From an uncultured Acidobacteriota bacterium (lineage in GTDB: Bacteria > Acidobacteriota > Thermoanaerobaculia > UBA5066): 64,000 bases of DNA. Below are positions 27,098 through 36,889 of this stretch, piece by piece (within the stretch, counting starts at the first letter, position 1; every line of letters begins with the position of its first letter). The stretch is from contig CAIMWE010000022.1 of NCBI GenBank assembly GCA_903845115.1, positions 102,510 through 166,509 of the forward strand. Reading direction: 5' to 3'. Below the pieces are notes generated by a model. It was given only the letters and a program-made list of their open reading frames with translations, was not told the origin of the DNA and did no database searches. The position numbers and the translations under genes were made by a program.

Positions 27098-27445
27098 ATG
27101 GACAAGCTGCTTCTGGCCGAACGGCATGGGCTCCGCGAAGGTGTTCCGGTCTTCGCTCCGGGGGACACGGTCAAGGTCCACGTGAAGGTCCGCGAGGGAG
27201 AGAAGGAACGGATCCAGGTGTTCCAGGGTCTCGTCATCGCCCGAAAGGGGGGTGGCGTCCGCGAGACGTTCACCGTCCGCAAGATCTCCCAGGGGATCGG
27301 GGTGGAGAGGACGTTCCCGGTGCACTCGCCGGTCCTCGAGAAGATCGAGGTGGAACGCCACGGCATCGTCCGCCGGGCAAAGCTCTACTACCTCCGCGAA
27401 CGCAAGGGCAAGGCCGCCCGCATCGCCGAGAAGAGGGATAACTGA
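27098..27445 (+). CDS. rplS: 50S ribosomal protein L19
   Basis: 115 aa. Sits at the 30S-50S interface. [50 protein letters not shown] and the basic [18 protein letters not shown] tail are standard for bL19. The start is ATG 27098 with TGGAGGTT 8 bases upstream. Its stop overlaps the proposed CTG start of rnhB (CTGA). Confidence 0.98.
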   Translation: MDKLLLAERHGLREGVPVFAPGDTVKVHVKVREGEKERIQVFQGLVIARKGGGVRETFTVRKISQGIGVERTFPVHSPVLEKIEVERHGIVRRAKLYYLRERKGKAARIAEKRDN

Positions 27446-28164
27446 CCGCGGGGAGCGGGCAACGGTCCGGCCTTCGCGCTTCCTCCCTCGAGGAAGAGAG
27501 GGGCCGGTCGGCGCGGCTCCTGGAAGAGGAGTCGAGCGCCCGTTCCCTCGGATACCGCACGATCGTCGGCCTGGACGAGGTGGGACGAGGGTGCCTCGCC
27601 GGCCCCGTCTACGCCGGCGCGGTGGTGCTCGACCCTGAAAGCGGAATCCTCGGCCTCGACGACTCGAAGCGGCTCTCGCCGGAGGTCCGTCAGGAGCTCG
27701 ATCGGCGGATCCGGCGGCGAGCGCGGGGCGTGGCCGTGGGGCTCGCGTCTCCCGCCGAGATCGACGCCCTCGGGATCGCCCGGGCCAACGAGCTCGCGAT
27801 GCGCCGCGCGCTCGACGGCCTCCGTCAGGCCGGCGTCGAGCCCGACCTCCTTCTTCTCGACGCGGTACACCTGCCGGGTTGCCGGGTCGAGCAGCGGAGC
27901 TACGTCCGGGGGGACCAGCGAGTGGCCGCGATCGCGGCCGCCTCGATCGTGGCGAAGGTGGCACGGGACCGGTTCATGGATTTCCTCCACCGCCTCTTTC
28001 CGTACTACGGCTTTGACGGGCACCGCGGCTACGGGACGCCCGTCCACCTCGCCGCCCTGCGCCGGCACGGCCCTTCCCCCACCCATCGCCTGACGTTCGA
28101 GCGCGTGCTCCCGCGCGACGCTCGCTGGGCACGGCGCCAGCCGCACCGCGTCGACGCCGCCTGA
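27442..28164 (+). CDS. rnhB: Ribonuclease HII (CTG start)
   Basis: About 240 aa. Cuts RNA in RNA-DNA hybrids and removes misincorporated ribonucleotides. The first active-site Asp-Glu pair is in [15 protein letters not shown], the next Asp in [10 protein letters not shown], and the fourth acidic residue in KVARDRFMD. The only ATG/GTG/TTG before the core is GTG 27580, which lies inside the DEVGRG motif and would remove the catalytic Asp. The frame is open back to 27442, where CTG overlaps the rplS stop (CTGA) behind a good Shine-Dalgarno (AGAGGG). So a CTG start is strongly indicated. A 43-residue Glu/Arg-rich N-terminal extension results. Confidence 0.9.
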   Translation: MTAGSGQRSGLRASSLEEERGRSARLLEEESSARSLGYRTIVGLDEVGRGCLAGPVYAGAVVLDPESGILGLDDSKRLSPEVRQELDRRIRRRARGVAVGLASPAEIDALGIARANELAMRRALDGLRQAGVEPDLLLLDAVHLPGCRVEQRSYVRGDQRVAAIAAASIVAKVARDRFMDFLHRLFPYYGFDGHRGYGTPVHLAALRRHGPSPTHRLTFERVLPRDARWARRQPHRVDAA

Positions 28165-28230
28165 GACCCGCGAAGGGAGAGGCGAAGTTCGTGGTCGCAT
28201 CCGTGGCCGGGTCGTGGAGAATAGGGAGCA

Positions 28231-31200
28231 GTGGCTAGCAAACGGGAAACCCTGATCGCTTCGGCCGAGAAGGCTCTCGGCAAGGGCCGGATCGAGTCGG
28301 CGCTGGGCGACTACATGAAGGTCCTCGACGAGACGCCGGGCGACATCGGAATCCTGAACAAGGTCGGGGACCTGCTCGTCCGGCTGAACCGCAACGACGA
28401 GTCGATCCCCTACTTCATCCGGATCGCCGAGCACTACGTCCACGACGGCTTCTACGTCCGGGCGATCGCGATGTACAAGAAGGTCAACCGGATCGAGCCG
28501 TCGAAGCTCGAGATCTACGAGCGGCTGGCCGAGCTGTACAACAAGCAGGGCCTGGGCACGGAGGCCAAGAGCCAGTACCAGGTCCTGGCGGACCACTACA
28601 TCAAGCAGGACAACACCGGAGGCGCCGTGGCCATCTACCAGAAGATGGTGGCGGCCGACGCGGCGAACATCCAGCTGCACGTCAAGCTGGCGGACCTCTA
28701 CACGCAGGTGCGGAGGGTTCCGGAAGCCCTCAAGGAGTACACGATCGTCGCGGGGATGCTCCGCGACAGGTCAGCGCACGCCGAAGCGGTCCAGGTCTAC
28801 GAGAAGGCCCTCAAGCTGGCTCCGGACAACCTCGAGATCCTGCGATCCCTCGTGCCCCTCCTGGTCGAGACGGGCAACGCCGCCGGGGCGCGAAACGTCC
28901 TGCGCCTGGCCCTCGAGACCACCCCGCGGTCCGTCCCGCTCTTCGTGATGGCCGCGGACGCGGCTCTGTCGGCCAACGACCTCTCGGACGCCCGCAGCTG
29001 GGCGACGAAGGCCCAGGCGGTCGACCCCGAGAACGAAGAGGTGCTCAACGCGGTCGTGAAGGTCCACCTGAAGACCCGGCGGCCGGACCTGGCCGCGCCG
29101 GCCGCTATTTCCCTCGCCGACCTGTTCGTTCGCCGCGGCGAGGCGAAGCGGGCGCTCGGGATCCTGGTCCCCATCGCGAAGGTCGCACCGGAGGACGTGG
29201 ACCTCCTCCGGAAGATCGTCGACGTCTCCGTCAAGTCGGGAGACGAGGCCTTCGCCGTGCCGTACCGGAGCTCGATCGCGGAGATCTACCGGCGCGACGG
29301 AAAGACGGTGGAGGCGGCCGAGCAGCTCCGGATCTGCGCGAAGCTCGCCCCCGACGAGGCGGAGTTCCGGACGCGCCTCTCCGCCCTCGAGCCGCTCCTG
29401 GCCCCCCCGAGCGGGAGCGCTCCGGCGCTGCGTCGCGATCTCCCCCCGCACGATCGGGCGATGACGATCCCCGGAGAGATGATCCGGCCGGAAACGGCGG
29501 CGCCTCCCGCGCCGGAGCCGGCGCGCGACGAGTTCGAGTTCGACCTGGACGACGAGTCGCTCACGGGAGCCGACCGGCCCTCTCCGGCGAGGGACGCGGT
29601 GCCGGAGCCCGCACAGGAGACCCTCACTCCTCCCGCCTCGCCGGCCATCGCTGGCACTGCCGCGCCCTCCGGCCTGCCGGCTGGCGACGATCTCGAGGAG
29701 GCGATCGAGATAGGGGAAGCCCTCGACGAGGAGCCGCATCCCCCGGCGCCGGCTCCACGCCCGTGGCAGGAGATGCCGAGCGCGGAGGAATTCGACCTCG
29801 GCGAAGGCCTCGGGGCTCCCGCCGGGATGCCGGCGCCGGCCCTCGTCGCGCCCGAGCCTCCTCTCCGCCCCGCGGTGGACGCGGCCGAGGCGATGGCGGC
29901 CATGGACGCGCTGGACCACATGCCAGCGACCGGCGGGAGCCAGGTGACGCCCTCTGCGGGCCTGCAGGAGAAGGACATCCAGGACCTCGCCGTCGACGAG
30001 GCTCTCGTCGAGGCCGACGTCTTCCGGAAGTACGGTCTGCTCGAGAAGGCCGTGGAGAAGCTGCGCCCCCTGGTGCGAGATTTCCCGTCGAACGTCCGGT
30101 GTCGCGAGAAGCTCTTCGAGCTGCTGATCGAGCAGGGGAAGGTCCGGCTTGCTCGCAGGGAAGCCGAGTCGCTCAAGGTTCTCTACGAGACCGCTGGCAG
30201 GGCCGACCGGGTCCGTGCGATGGAGGACCTCCTGGGCGAGTCGCTGACCGTCCCGGTTCGGCCAGCCCCGCCTCCGAAGCTCGACATCCCCGACTTCAGC
30301 GGGACTCCTCGGTTGAAGCCGGTCCGTCCGGTGAAGGCAGCCGAGATCGACATCCCCCTGGGTCCGATGCCGACCGCGCCGCTCCGGCCGGTCCAGCAGC
30401 GAAGCGCGGCGATCGTCCACGATGGCCTCGCCGAGCTGGACGAGATGCTGCGGGCGAGTTCCCGGCCCGTCCCGACTCCTTCGTCGCCGATGCCGGCGAT
30501 CTGGCCGCACCTGCCTGCGCCGACGCCTCCGACCGCGGTCCACGCCATGCCTCCGGCTCCGCCGCCGAGTCCGGCCCGGCCGTCGCTCGAGGAGCTGGGA
30601 GAGTTCGATTTCTGCCTCGAGCAGGGGATGGTCGTGGACGCCGCCGAACGGCTCCAGACGCTCGAGGCCCGCTATCCAGCGGACGCTTCGCTCAGGGAGA
30701 GGCGGGGCCGGCTCGAGGGGTCGAAGGGCTCGGGCGACGAATCGCGGCCGATCCTGCAGGACCTGCTCGCCGAGGACCTGGAGTCGGTCCTCGACGCGGA
30801 GCTGGGCCGCGCCCTGACCGACGAGATGCAGCGCGGGGCGGTGCCGGCGGACGGCGCGGACTCCACCCGCGCGGCGCAGTCCGACCTCCACGTCGACGAG
30901 TCGGCGCTCTTCTCGGACGAGCAGGAGTTCTTCAACCTCGCCGAGGAGCTCCAGTCCGAGATGAAGCCCGAAGGGCTGCCGGAACAGCCGACGATGGACG
31001 ACGGCTCGAGGGCCCTCTCCCTCGAGGCGATTTTCCGGGAGTTCAAGAAGGGGGTCGAGCAGCAGCTCTCCCCGGAGGACCACGAGACCCACTACAACCT
31101 CGGGATCGCGTACAAGGAGATGGGGCTGACGGAAGAGGCGATCGGCGAGTTCCAGGCCGCGTCGAAGGACCCGCTCCATGCCGTCGAGTGCTGCTCCATG

Positions 31201-31437
31201 CTGGGCCTCTGCTTCCTCGAGAAGGGGCTCCCGCAGCTCGCGATCAAGTGGTACCACAAGGGCCTGGAGACGCCTGGAATCCGCGAGGAGGACAGGCTCG
31301 GTCTCCAGTACGACCTGGCCAGCCTCTTCGCGGAGCTCGGCGACCGGGACTCCGCCTACAAGACCTTCCTCGAGATCTATGGGACGAACGCCTCGTTCCG
31401 GGACGTGGGGGAGAGGTTGAAGGAACTGCGCCCGTAG
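28231..31437 (+). CDS. Large tetratricopeptide-repeat protein of unknown role
   Basis: 1068 aa, GTG 28231 with GGGAGCA upstream. No signal peptide or membrane helix. Three parts are visible: an N-terminal TPR solenoid (about residues 1-390, with repeats such as DNTGGAVAIYQKMVAADAAN), a long Pro/Ala/Glu-rich flexible region (about 390-780) broken by a short helical unit near 590-670 (VEADVFRKYGLLEKAVEKL), and C-terminal TPRs (about 945-1060, THYNLGIAYKEMGLTEEAI). Proteins of this layout occur in Acidobacteria and Myxobacteria, but I know of no assigned function. It likely scaffolds a cytoplasmic complex. Its stop codon lies in the 5-base loop of a perfect 22-bp inverted repeat. Confidence 0.82.
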   Translation: MASKRETLIASAEKALGKGRIESALGDYMKVLDETPGDIGILNKVGDLLVRLNRNDESIPYFIRIAEHYVHDGFYVRAIAMYKKVNRIEPSKLEIYERLAELYNKQGLGTEAKSQYQVLADHYIKQDNTGGAVAIYQKMVAADAANIQLHVKLADLYTQVRRVPEALKEYTIVAGMLRDRSAHAEAVQVYEKALKLAPDNLEILRSLVPLLVETGNAAGARNVLRLALETTPRSVPLFVMAADAALSANDLSDARSWATKAQAVDPENEEVLNAVVKVHLKTRRPDLAAPAAISLADLFVRRGEAKRALGILVPIAKVAPEDVDLLRKIVDVSVKSGDEAFAVPYRSSIAEIYRRDGKTVEAAEQLRICAKLAPDEAEFRTRLSALEPLLAPPSGSAPALRRDLPPHDRAMTIPGEMIRPETAAPPAPEPARDEFEFDLDDESLTGADRPSPARDAVPEPAQETLTPPASPAIAGTAAPSGLPAGDDLEEAIEIGEALDEEPHPPAPAPRPWQEMPSAEEFDLGEGLGAPAGMPAPALVAPEPPLRPAVDAAEAMAAMDALDHMPATGGSQVTPSAGLQEKDIQDLAVDEALVEADVFRKYGLLEKAVEKLRPLVRDFPSNVRCREKLFELLIEQGKVRLARREAESLKVLYETAGRADRVRAMEDLLGESLTVPVRPAPPPKLDIPDFSGTPRLKPVRPVKAAEIDIPLGPMPTAPLRPVQQRSAAIVHDGLAELDEMLRASSRPVPTPSSPMPAIWPHLPAPTPPTAVHAMPPAPPPSPARPSLEELGEFDFCLEQGMVVDAAERLQTLEARYPADASLRERRGRLEGSKGSGDESRPILQDLLAEDLESVLDAELGRALTDEMQRGAVPADGADSTRAAQSDLHVDESALFSDEQEFFNLAEELQSEMKPEGLPEQPTMDDGSRALSLEAIFREFKKGVEQQLSPEDHETHYNLGIAYKEMGLTEEAIGEFQAASKDPLHAVECCSMLGLCFLEKGLPQLAIKWYHKGLETPGIREEDRLGLQYDLASLFAELGDRDSAYKTFLEIYGTNASFRDVGERLKELRP

Positions 31438-31458
31438 CGCAGTTCCTTCAACCTCTCC
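31410..31458 (+). terminator. 22-bp perfect hairpin with the TPR gene's stop codon in its loop
   Basis: 31410-31431 and 31437-31458 are exact reverse complements, separated by CCGTA. The TAG stop (31435-31437) spans the loop and the first base of the right arm, so the last seven or so codons are base-paired with the 3' flank. No U-tract follows. Same construction as at 853-894. Confidence 0.65.
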
Positions 31459-31846
31459 GGAGCTGGCTGTCGTTTGAGAGGGGAACCCCACGGCGCTTCG
31501 CGCCTCTCCCTTCCGAGACCAGGAACGGGCTCTCCCCGGCCGGACAGCGTTCCACGATGACGAGGCGTGAGCCGCGCGGGGGGCAGAGCGAAGGGGTCGA
31601 GCACGGGGCGGGACCCGTCCGGAACGGCGCGGAGCGAGGGCGGATCAGGCGCTCGCATGTTTGAGCCCGAAGGGCGAGTTTGCGAGCGCCCCGCCTTCGC
31701 GAGCACCGTTCCGCTGACGGGTGACCCCGCGCGGAGACTCGAGCGGCGCCCCCCTCGCGGCCATTCGCCTGCGATGCGGCGGAAATAGGCGAGGGCGGGA
31801 GACCCCGGGCCCACTCGGCCTCGCCGAATGCGCCGAACGGCCGGCG
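31459..31846. other. Gene-free region with palindromes between convergent genes
   Basis: No credible gene. It holds a 14-base match (CGCTTCGCGCCTCT, 31494-31507) to the 87-bp repeat family at 15144, flanked by GAGAGG/CCTCTC. A second hairpin has a 10-bp outer stem GGCGCTCGCA (31648-31657) / TGCGAGCGCC (31681-31690) and an inner GCCC-GAA-GGGC stem. The latter may terminate transcription for the convergent gene pair. Confidence 0.5.
31648..31690. terminator. Two-tier hairpin between convergent genes
   Basis: A 10-bp outer stem GGCGCTCGCA/TGCGAGCGCC encloses an inner 4-bp stem GCCC-GAA-GGGC at 31665-31675. The position between the TPR gene and the minus-strand deoxyhypusine-synthase-like gene suits a bidirectional terminator, though neither side has a U-tract. 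Confidence 0.4.
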
Positions 31847-33019
31847 TCAGCCCTTCGGACCCTTCATCTCGACGTAGTCGTGGGGGGCGCGCTTCGAGGC
31901 TCCCTTGCCCTGGCGGGCGTTCTCGAAGGCCTCCCGGAGGCCGGCCATGATCTCCTCCCGGCGCCGGTAGAGCCTCTTCAGCGGGCGCCGCTTGTGCCGG
32001 GCGAGGACGTACGCGGTCATCAGCGGCATCGCGATCGTGGTGTCGGTGTAGCAGACGACGGTGTCGGGGAGCGCGGTCGGGTCGATCTTCCCCCACGACA
32101 CGGCCTCCGAGGGAGTGGCCCCGGAGAGTCCGCCCGTGTCGGGCCGGGCATCCGTCACCTGGACGAAGTAGTCGTGTCCCGCCTCGTCGATCCCGAGGAC
32201 CTCCTGGATCTGCGGCTCGGTCTGGAGGAGGAAGTTCTTGGGGCTCCCTCCGCCGAAGATCAGGACCGCGCTCTTCCCGGCGTGCCGCTTGGCGTCGAAG
32301 ACGATGGCGGCCGTCTCGTTGACGTCGGAAGAGACGTCGAACGAGAAGGCGCCCCCTTCCAGGGCCTGCCTCGCGACGTTCATCCCGATCGACGAGTCCC
32401 CCGGCGAGCTGGTGTAGATGGGGACGTCCAGGGCGTGCGCCGTCGCCACGAAGGACTGGTCGATGCCGATCCCTAGCTGCCGCGCCCGGGCCGTCACGTA
32501 CTTACCGATTCGCCAGTGGAACTCCGAGGTCCCCATGGGGCGCTGGAACTCCTTCGCCCGGATCACCTCCCGGAAGAAGGCGTCGGTGTCGAGGAGCACC
32601 TCGTACGGGAAGACGATGTCGTAGATCCGGATGACGCCGTCGTTCCGGAGGGCGATGTCGTCGAAGGTGGGCCGGCCCTCGTGAATGGGCATTCCGAGGG
32701 CGTGGTGGACGTCGTGGTAGACGTTCGCGCCGGTCGAGATGATCCAGTCCACGAAGCCCGCGCGCATCAGGGGATTCAGGCAGGAGAGCCCGAGGCCGGC
32801 CGGGGTGAGGGCTCCGGTGAGCGAGACGCCCACGGTCACGTCCGGCTCCAGGATCCGCTCCACGAGCAGCGTGCAGGCCTCGCGCAGGCGGGCGGCGTTG
32901 TAGGCCGAGAAGGTCCTCTCGATGAGGTCGGCCGCTTTCACGTCTCCGCGCACCGGGCGAGGGGCGATGCGGCGTCCGGCGAGGAACGGGCTCTTGGGGG
33001 GTCGGGGTGTCTTCTTCAT
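31847..33019 (-). CDS. Deoxyhypusine synthase-like protein (possible homospermidine synthase)
   Basis: About 390 aa. Deoxyhypusine synthases transfer the aminobutyl group of spermidine, via NAD, to eIF5A; bacterial members are thought to act on small polyamines, for example making homospermidine. The NAD-binding and active-site regions are visible: [58 protein letters not shown], and EAVSWGKI with the catalytic Lys near residue 320. Residues for covalent imine formation are therefore intact. ATG 33019 is chosen because the core aligns from there; an ATG at 33040 adds seven residues. No eIF5A or polyamine gene is adjacent. Divergent from the oligopeptide-type ATPases. Confidence 0.88.
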   Translation of the reverse strand: MKKTPRPPKSPFLAGRRIAPRPVRGDVKAADLIERTFSAYNAARLREACTLLVERILEPDVTVGVSLTGALTPAGLGLSCLNPLMRAGFVDWIISTGANVYHDVHHALGMPIHEGRPTFDDIALRNDGVIRIYDIVFPYEVLLDTDAFFREVIRAKEFQRPMGTSEFHWRIGKYVTARARQLGIGIDQSFVATAHALDVPIYTSSPGDSSIGMNVARQALEGGAFSFDVSSDVNETAAIVFDAKRHAGKSAVLIFGGGSPKNFLLQTEPQIQEVLGIDEAGHDYFVQVTDARPDTGGLSGATPSEAVSWGKIDPTALPDTVVCYTDTTIAMPLMTAYVLARHKRRPLKRLYRRREEIMAGLREAFENARQGKGASKRAPHDYVEMKGPKG

Positions 33020-33109
33020 GGCGGTTAGCGAAACTACCATCCCACGGGCCCGCCGGGGAATCGCCGCAGGGAAACGAGCCCCGGGACCACGGCGGCCGCG
33101 ATAGCCCGG

Positions 33110-33115
33110 TATCAT
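33110..33115 (+). promoter_or_regulatory. -10 box before the OppD-like gene, near-leaderless
   Basis: TATCAT lies 9 bp before the TTG start at 33125; no Shine-Dalgarno or clear -35 is present. Transcription would begin within about three bases of the start codon. Confidence 0.4.
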
Positions 33116-33124
33116 TCCGGGGTC

Positions 33125-34108
33125 TTGTCCGAGCCGCTTCTCTCCGTCCGGAACCTCACGGTGACCTTTCCGGCGGGGAACGGAGCGCCGGTCGTGGACG
33201 GCATCTCCTTCGACGTCCGGCCTGGCGAGATCGTGGCCCTGGTCGGCGAGTCGGGGTCCGGAAAGAGCGTCACCGCCTTCGCCCTCCTGGACCTCGTGCC
33301 AGAGCCGGGCCGGACGACGGGAGGGGAGATCGTCTTCGAGGGGAGGGACGTCCGCGGCCTGCCGCCGGCCGACCTCAGGAAGGTCCGCGGCGGGGGGATC
33401 GGTCTGGTCTTCCAGGAGCCGGGGAGCGCTCTCGACCCGGTCCGGACGATCGGGGTCGAGCTGGCCGGCGTCCTCAGGCGCCACCGCGGGCTCTCCCGCG
33501 CGGAGGCGCGCCGCGCCGCGGTGGAGTGGCTCCGGCGGGTCTCGCTCCCGGAGCCCGAGCGAAGGCTGGACGACTATCCCCACCGGATGTCCGGAGGGAT
33601 GAAGCAGCGGGCCACCATCGCCCTCGCGCTCGCGGGGGGGCCGCGGCTCCTCGTCGCGGACGAGCCGACGACCGCTCTCGACGTCACGATCCAGGCGCAG
33701 ATCCTCGCGCTGCTGCGGCGCCTCAGGGACGAGCTGGGCCTCGCGGTCCTCCTGATCACGCACGACCTCGGCGTCGTCGCCGAGGTCGCCGACCGCGCGC
33801 TCGTGATGTACGCGGGGGAGATCGTCGAGGAGGCGGAGGTGGCGGAGCTGTTCGACGCGCCGGCCCACCCGTACACCCGGGGACTCCTCGCGTCCCGGCC
33901 GGATGCGGGGGGAGCGCCGGGGGCCCGTCTCGTGGCGATCGCGGGGAGCGTGCCCGAGCCGGGGAGCCGGGGAGCGGGGTGCCTCTTTGCGCCGAGGTGC
34001 CCCGAGGCGGTCCCCGGTTGCCTGGCTGCCAGGCCCTCCCTCAGGGAAGTGGCGCCCGGTCACCGGGCCGCCTGCATCCTGGCCGCGGGGCCCGGAGGGA
34101 AACCATGA
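33125..34108 (+). CDS. OppD/DppD-type peptide ABC transporter ATPase
   Basis: 327 aa, TTG start 33125. Walker [11 protein letters not shown]-loop [15 protein letters not shown], signature [15 protein letters not shown], Walker [14 protein letters not shown]-loop LITHDLGVV. The C-terminal oligopeptide/dipeptide extension has HPYTRGLL and the four Cys of [14 protein letters not shown]...C, the Fe-S/metal-binding tail of this class. It powers uptake of peptides or nickel across the inner membrane. It is paired with an OppF-like ATPase, but no permease or binding protein lies nearby, so its partners are elsewhere. Confidence 0.92.
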   Translation: MSEPLLSVRNLTVTFPAGNGAPVVDGISFDVRPGEIVALVGESGSGKSVTAFALLDLVPEPGRTTGGEIVFEGRDVRGLPPADLRKVRGGGIGLVFQEPGSALDPVRTIGVELAGVLRRHRGLSRAEARRAAVEWLRRVSLPEPERRLDDYPHRMSGGMKQRATIALALAGGPRLLVADEPTTALDVTIQAQILALLRRLRDELGLAVLLITHDLGVVAEVADRALVMYAGEIVEEAEVAELFDAPAHPYTRGLLASRPDAGGAPGARLVAIAGSVPEPGSRGAGCLFAPRCPEAVPGCLAARPSLREVAPGHRAACILAAGPGGKP

Positions 34109-35100
34109 GCGGGCCGCTCCTCGAGGTCGCCGGGCTCCGGAAGGACTTCGTGTCCGCGGGCCGCTTCGGCAGGGGGGCGCGGTCGCGGGTCGCCGCGGTG
34201 AGCGACGTCTCCTTCGCCGTCGACGCCGGCGAGACGCTCGCCCTCGTCGGCGAGTCAGGGTCCGGAAAGACGACGGCCGTCCGGATGGTGCTCCGGCTGA
34301 TCGAGCCCGACGGGGGGACGATCCGGTTCGACGGCGTCGACTGGCTCTCCCTCCCGATCGGGGAGCTGAACCGCCAGCGCCGGAAGGTGGGGGTGGTCTT
34401 CCAGGACCCGGCGACCTCCCTCGACCCGCGGATGAACGTGGAGCAGATCGTGACGGAGCCGCTCGTGATCCACCGGGTCGGCGACCGGAAGGAGAGGCGG
34501 CGGCGCGCCGTGGCGCTTCTCTCCGCGGTGGGGATCCCGGAGTCCGCCCTGGAGAGGCGCCCCGTGGAATTCTCCGGCGGCCAGCGGCAGCGGATCGCCA
34601 TCGCACGGGCGCTGTCGACTGCCCCGAAGCTCCTGGTCCTGGACGAACCGATCTCGGCCCTGGACGTCTCGGTGAGGGCCCAGGTCCTCAACCTCCTCGC
34701 GGACCTGAGCGAGAGCTCGACCCCCCGGCCCGCGACCCTCTTCGTCGGCCACGACCTCTCGGTGGTCGCTCACGTGGCGCACCGGACGGCGGTGATGTAC
34801 CTTGGCAGGATCGTGGAGGAGGGGCCGACCGGAGAGCTCTTCCGGACCCCGCGGCACCCGTACACGGCCCTTCTCCTCGCCTCCCAGCCCCGGAGGTCGC
34901 CGTCCGAGCGCCGGCCGCCGGAGGGAGCCTCGGTGGCCGGGGAGCCGGCGTCGGCCGCCTCGATCCCTCCGGGCTGCGCCTTTCACCCTCGCTGCCCGGT
35001 GGCCACCGCCCGCTGCCGGGAGGAGGTCCCCCCGGAAACGGGAAGCCTTGCTGCCGGGGGCGGCCCGCGGCGTTTTGCCTGCTTCCAGCCGCTCTCGTGA
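34105..35100 (+). CDS. OppF/DppF-type peptide ABC transporter ATPase
   Basis: 331 aa. ATG 34105 overlaps the previous stop (ATGA) with GGAGGGAA upstream. Walker [11 protein letters not shown]-loop [14 protein letters not shown], signature [15 protein letters not shown], Walker [20 protein letters not shown]-loop FVGHDLSVV. The C-terminal [10 protein letters not shown] and [14 protein letters not shown] tail mark the OppF subfamily. With the preceding gene it forms the heterodimeric ATPase of a peptide importer whose membrane parts are not in the window. A 6-bp hairpin overlaps its stop. Confidence 0.92.
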   Translation: MSGPLLEVAGLRKDFVSAGRFGRGARSRVAAVSDVSFAVDAGETLALVGESGSGKTTAVRMVLRLIEPDGGTIRFDGVDWLSLPIGELNRQRRKVGVVFQDPATSLDPRMNVEQIVTEPLVIHRVGDRKERRRRAVALLSAVGIPESALERRPVEFSGGQRQRIAIARALSTAPKLLVLDEPISALDVSVRAQVLNLLADLSESSTPRPATLFVGHDLSVVAHVAHRTAVMYLGRIVEEGPTGELFRTPRHPYTALLLASQPRRSPSERRPPEGASVAGEPASAASIPPGCAFHPRCPVATARCREEVPPETGSLAAGGGPRRFACFQPLS

Positions 35101-35104
35101 GCGG
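35089..35104 (+). terminator. Small hairpin across the OppF-like stop codon
   Basis: CCGCTC (35089-35094) pairs with GAGCGG (35099-35104) around TCGT; the TGA at 35098-35100 spans loop and right arm. It is short but has the same stop-in-hairpin layout as the larger ones at 853 and 31410. Confidence 0.35.
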
Positions 35105-35191
35105 TGTCGACTTCGCTGGCCGGGAAACTTCTGGCCCCCGGTTTTCGTACCCTTTCCGTGTCCCGCGCGTGGAAATCCAGGAGGCGAAACA

Positions 35192-36889
35192 TTGAAACAG
35201 AATGAGTTGGGGACCTGCGTCGGCCGGATTCTGGCCGTTGTGCTCGCGACGGGCGTCGCCCTCGGCCCCTCCGGGGCGGCGGCGGACTCCGTGACGGTGC
35301 CGCTCGACGCCTCTGCCAGGCGAACCGAGCCGCTGCCGAAGGGCGAGAAGATCGAGCTGTCCCTCCGCCAGGTGATCGCGCTGGCGCTGTCCAACGCGCT
35401 GGACCTGAACGTGGCGTCGTACACCTACGACAAGTCCGCCTTCTCGTTCGCCGGGACCCGCGGGATCTTCGACCCGAACCTCGAGCTGGACCTGAACGCC
35501 AGCGGCTCGGAGTCCCCGGTCGTCGCCACCTACCTGCCGAGCGACACGAAGAACCAGAACGCGAACGCGTTCATCACGGGCCTCCTGCCGTGGGGCACGA
35601 CCTACAAGGGGGGATGGACGAACACCAGGTCGGATTCCCCTAGCTCGTACATCATGATCAACCCGTCGCTCACCTCCACGCTCGCGGGGAGCATCAGCCA
35701 GCCCCTCCTGCGGAACTTCGGCCGCGACGTGAACGAGCGGCTGGTCGTCCAGGCGCGGATCGCCCGGGACCAGTCGGCCTGGGGTTTCGTGGTCTCGGTC
35801 CAGACCGCGGTCCAGACGGTCGAGAACGCCTACTGGGACCTCCTCTACTCCCTGGAGAACCTGAAGGCCAAGCAGGAAGCCCTCGACCGCGCCAAGGACT
35901 TCAACCGGATCACGAGGATCAAGATCGACGTGGGGGCCCTCGCCCCGATCGAGATCGTCCAGACCGAGGTGACGATCGCGCAGCGGGAGCAGGACATCAT
36001 CCTGGCCGAGGGACAGATCGGAGACGCCCAGGACAAGCTGAAGCGGATCCTGAACGTCAAGGGACAGGTCGAGTGGGACCGGCGGATCGTCCCGACGGAC
36101 CGCCCGACCGTCACCCGGCTCGAGCTCGACGTGGACAAGGGGATCGAGACCGCGCTCGGGCTCCGGCCCGAGGTGAAGCAGGCGGTCGTCGACATCGACT
36201 CCAAGAAAGTCGGCCTCGTCTACAACCGGAACCAGCTGAAGCCGCGGCTCGACCTGGCCGCGAGCTACGGCCTCTCGGGACTGGGCGCGCAGAAGGCGTC
36301 CCTCTCCAGCTGCAGCATCGCGAACGTCTCGGTCTCCGACTGCGTCGCCTTCGGCGGTCAGGTCATCGTCACCCCCCTCAACCTCAACTACTCCGACGCC
36401 CTCTACCAGATCCGGCGCGGAGACTTCCCGTCCTGGAACGTCGGCCTCGTCTTCACCGTCCCGATCGGGAACCGCGCCGCGAAGGCGAATGCCGCGATGG
36501 CGGCGACCGACCTGGAGCTCTCGCGGACGAACCTGGCCATCCTCCGGCAGAACCTCCAGCTCGAGGTCCGGGCCGCGGCCCGGGCCGTCGACACCGCCTA
36601 CCGGTCGGTCCTCGCCGCGCGGAAGTCGCGCGAGCTGGCCGAGAGGAACCTCGACGCCGAGGAGAAGAAGTTCCAGAATGGGATGACCACCTCGTTCCAG
36701 GTGGCCCAGATCCAGAACGACCTGACGACGGCCCGCTCGAACGAGCTCCAGGCCATCACGAGCCACCTCAAGGCGATCGTGGCCTGGCACAAGTCGGTCG
36801 GCGACCTCCTCCCGTGGAAGGAGATCACGATCGCCGGCCTTCCCGTGACGACGGCGGCGACCCCCGCCGAAGAGGGAGGCGTTCGTTGA
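35192..36889 (+). CDS. TolC-family outer-membrane efflux channel
   Basis: 565 aa, TTG start at 35192 with a strong AGGAGG seven bases upstream (no in-frame ATG fits). Signal peptide about residues 1-33 ([19 protein letters not shown]). Two OEP repeats follow, each a long helical hairpin plus barrel strands: the first around [20 protein letters not shown] to [19 protein letters not shown], the second around [16 protein letters not shown] to [18 protein letters not shown]. It forms the outer-membrane duct for tripartite efflux or type I secretion. Overlaps the next gene (TTGA). No HlyD-type adaptor follows, unlike most tolC loci. Confidence 0.92.
   Translation: MKQNELGTCVGRILAVVLATGVALGPSGAAADSVTVPLDASARRTEPLPKGEKIELSLRQVIALALSNALDLNVASYTYDKSAFSFAGTRGIFDPNLELDLNASGSESPVVATYLPSDTKNQNANAFITGLLPWGTTYKGGWTNTRSDSPSSYIMINPSLTSTLAGSISQPLLRNFGRDVNERLVVQARIARDQSAWGFVVSVQTAVQTVENAYWDLLYSLENLKAKQEALDRAKDFNRITRIKIDVGALAPIEIVQTEVTIAQREQDIILAEGQIGDAQDKLKRILNVKGQVEWDRRIVPTDRPTVTRLELDVDKGIETALGLRPEVKQAVVDIDSKKVGLVYNRNQLKPRLDLAASYGLSGLGAQKASLSSCSIANVSVSDCVAFGGQVIVTPLNLNYSDALYQIRRGDFPSWNVGLVFTVPIGNRAAKANAAMAATDLELSRTNLAILRQNLQLEVRAAARAVDTAYRSVLAARKSRELAERNLDAEEKKFQNGMTTSFQVAQIQNDLTTARSNELQAITSHLKAIVAWHKSVGDLLPWKEITIAGLPVTTAATPAEEGGVR

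Noticed and set aside
31847..33019. Link between deoxyhypusine synthase and an EF-P modification system
   Set aside because: No efp, epmA/B/C or ymfI-type gene is nearby, and bacterial EF-P is not known to carry hypusine.
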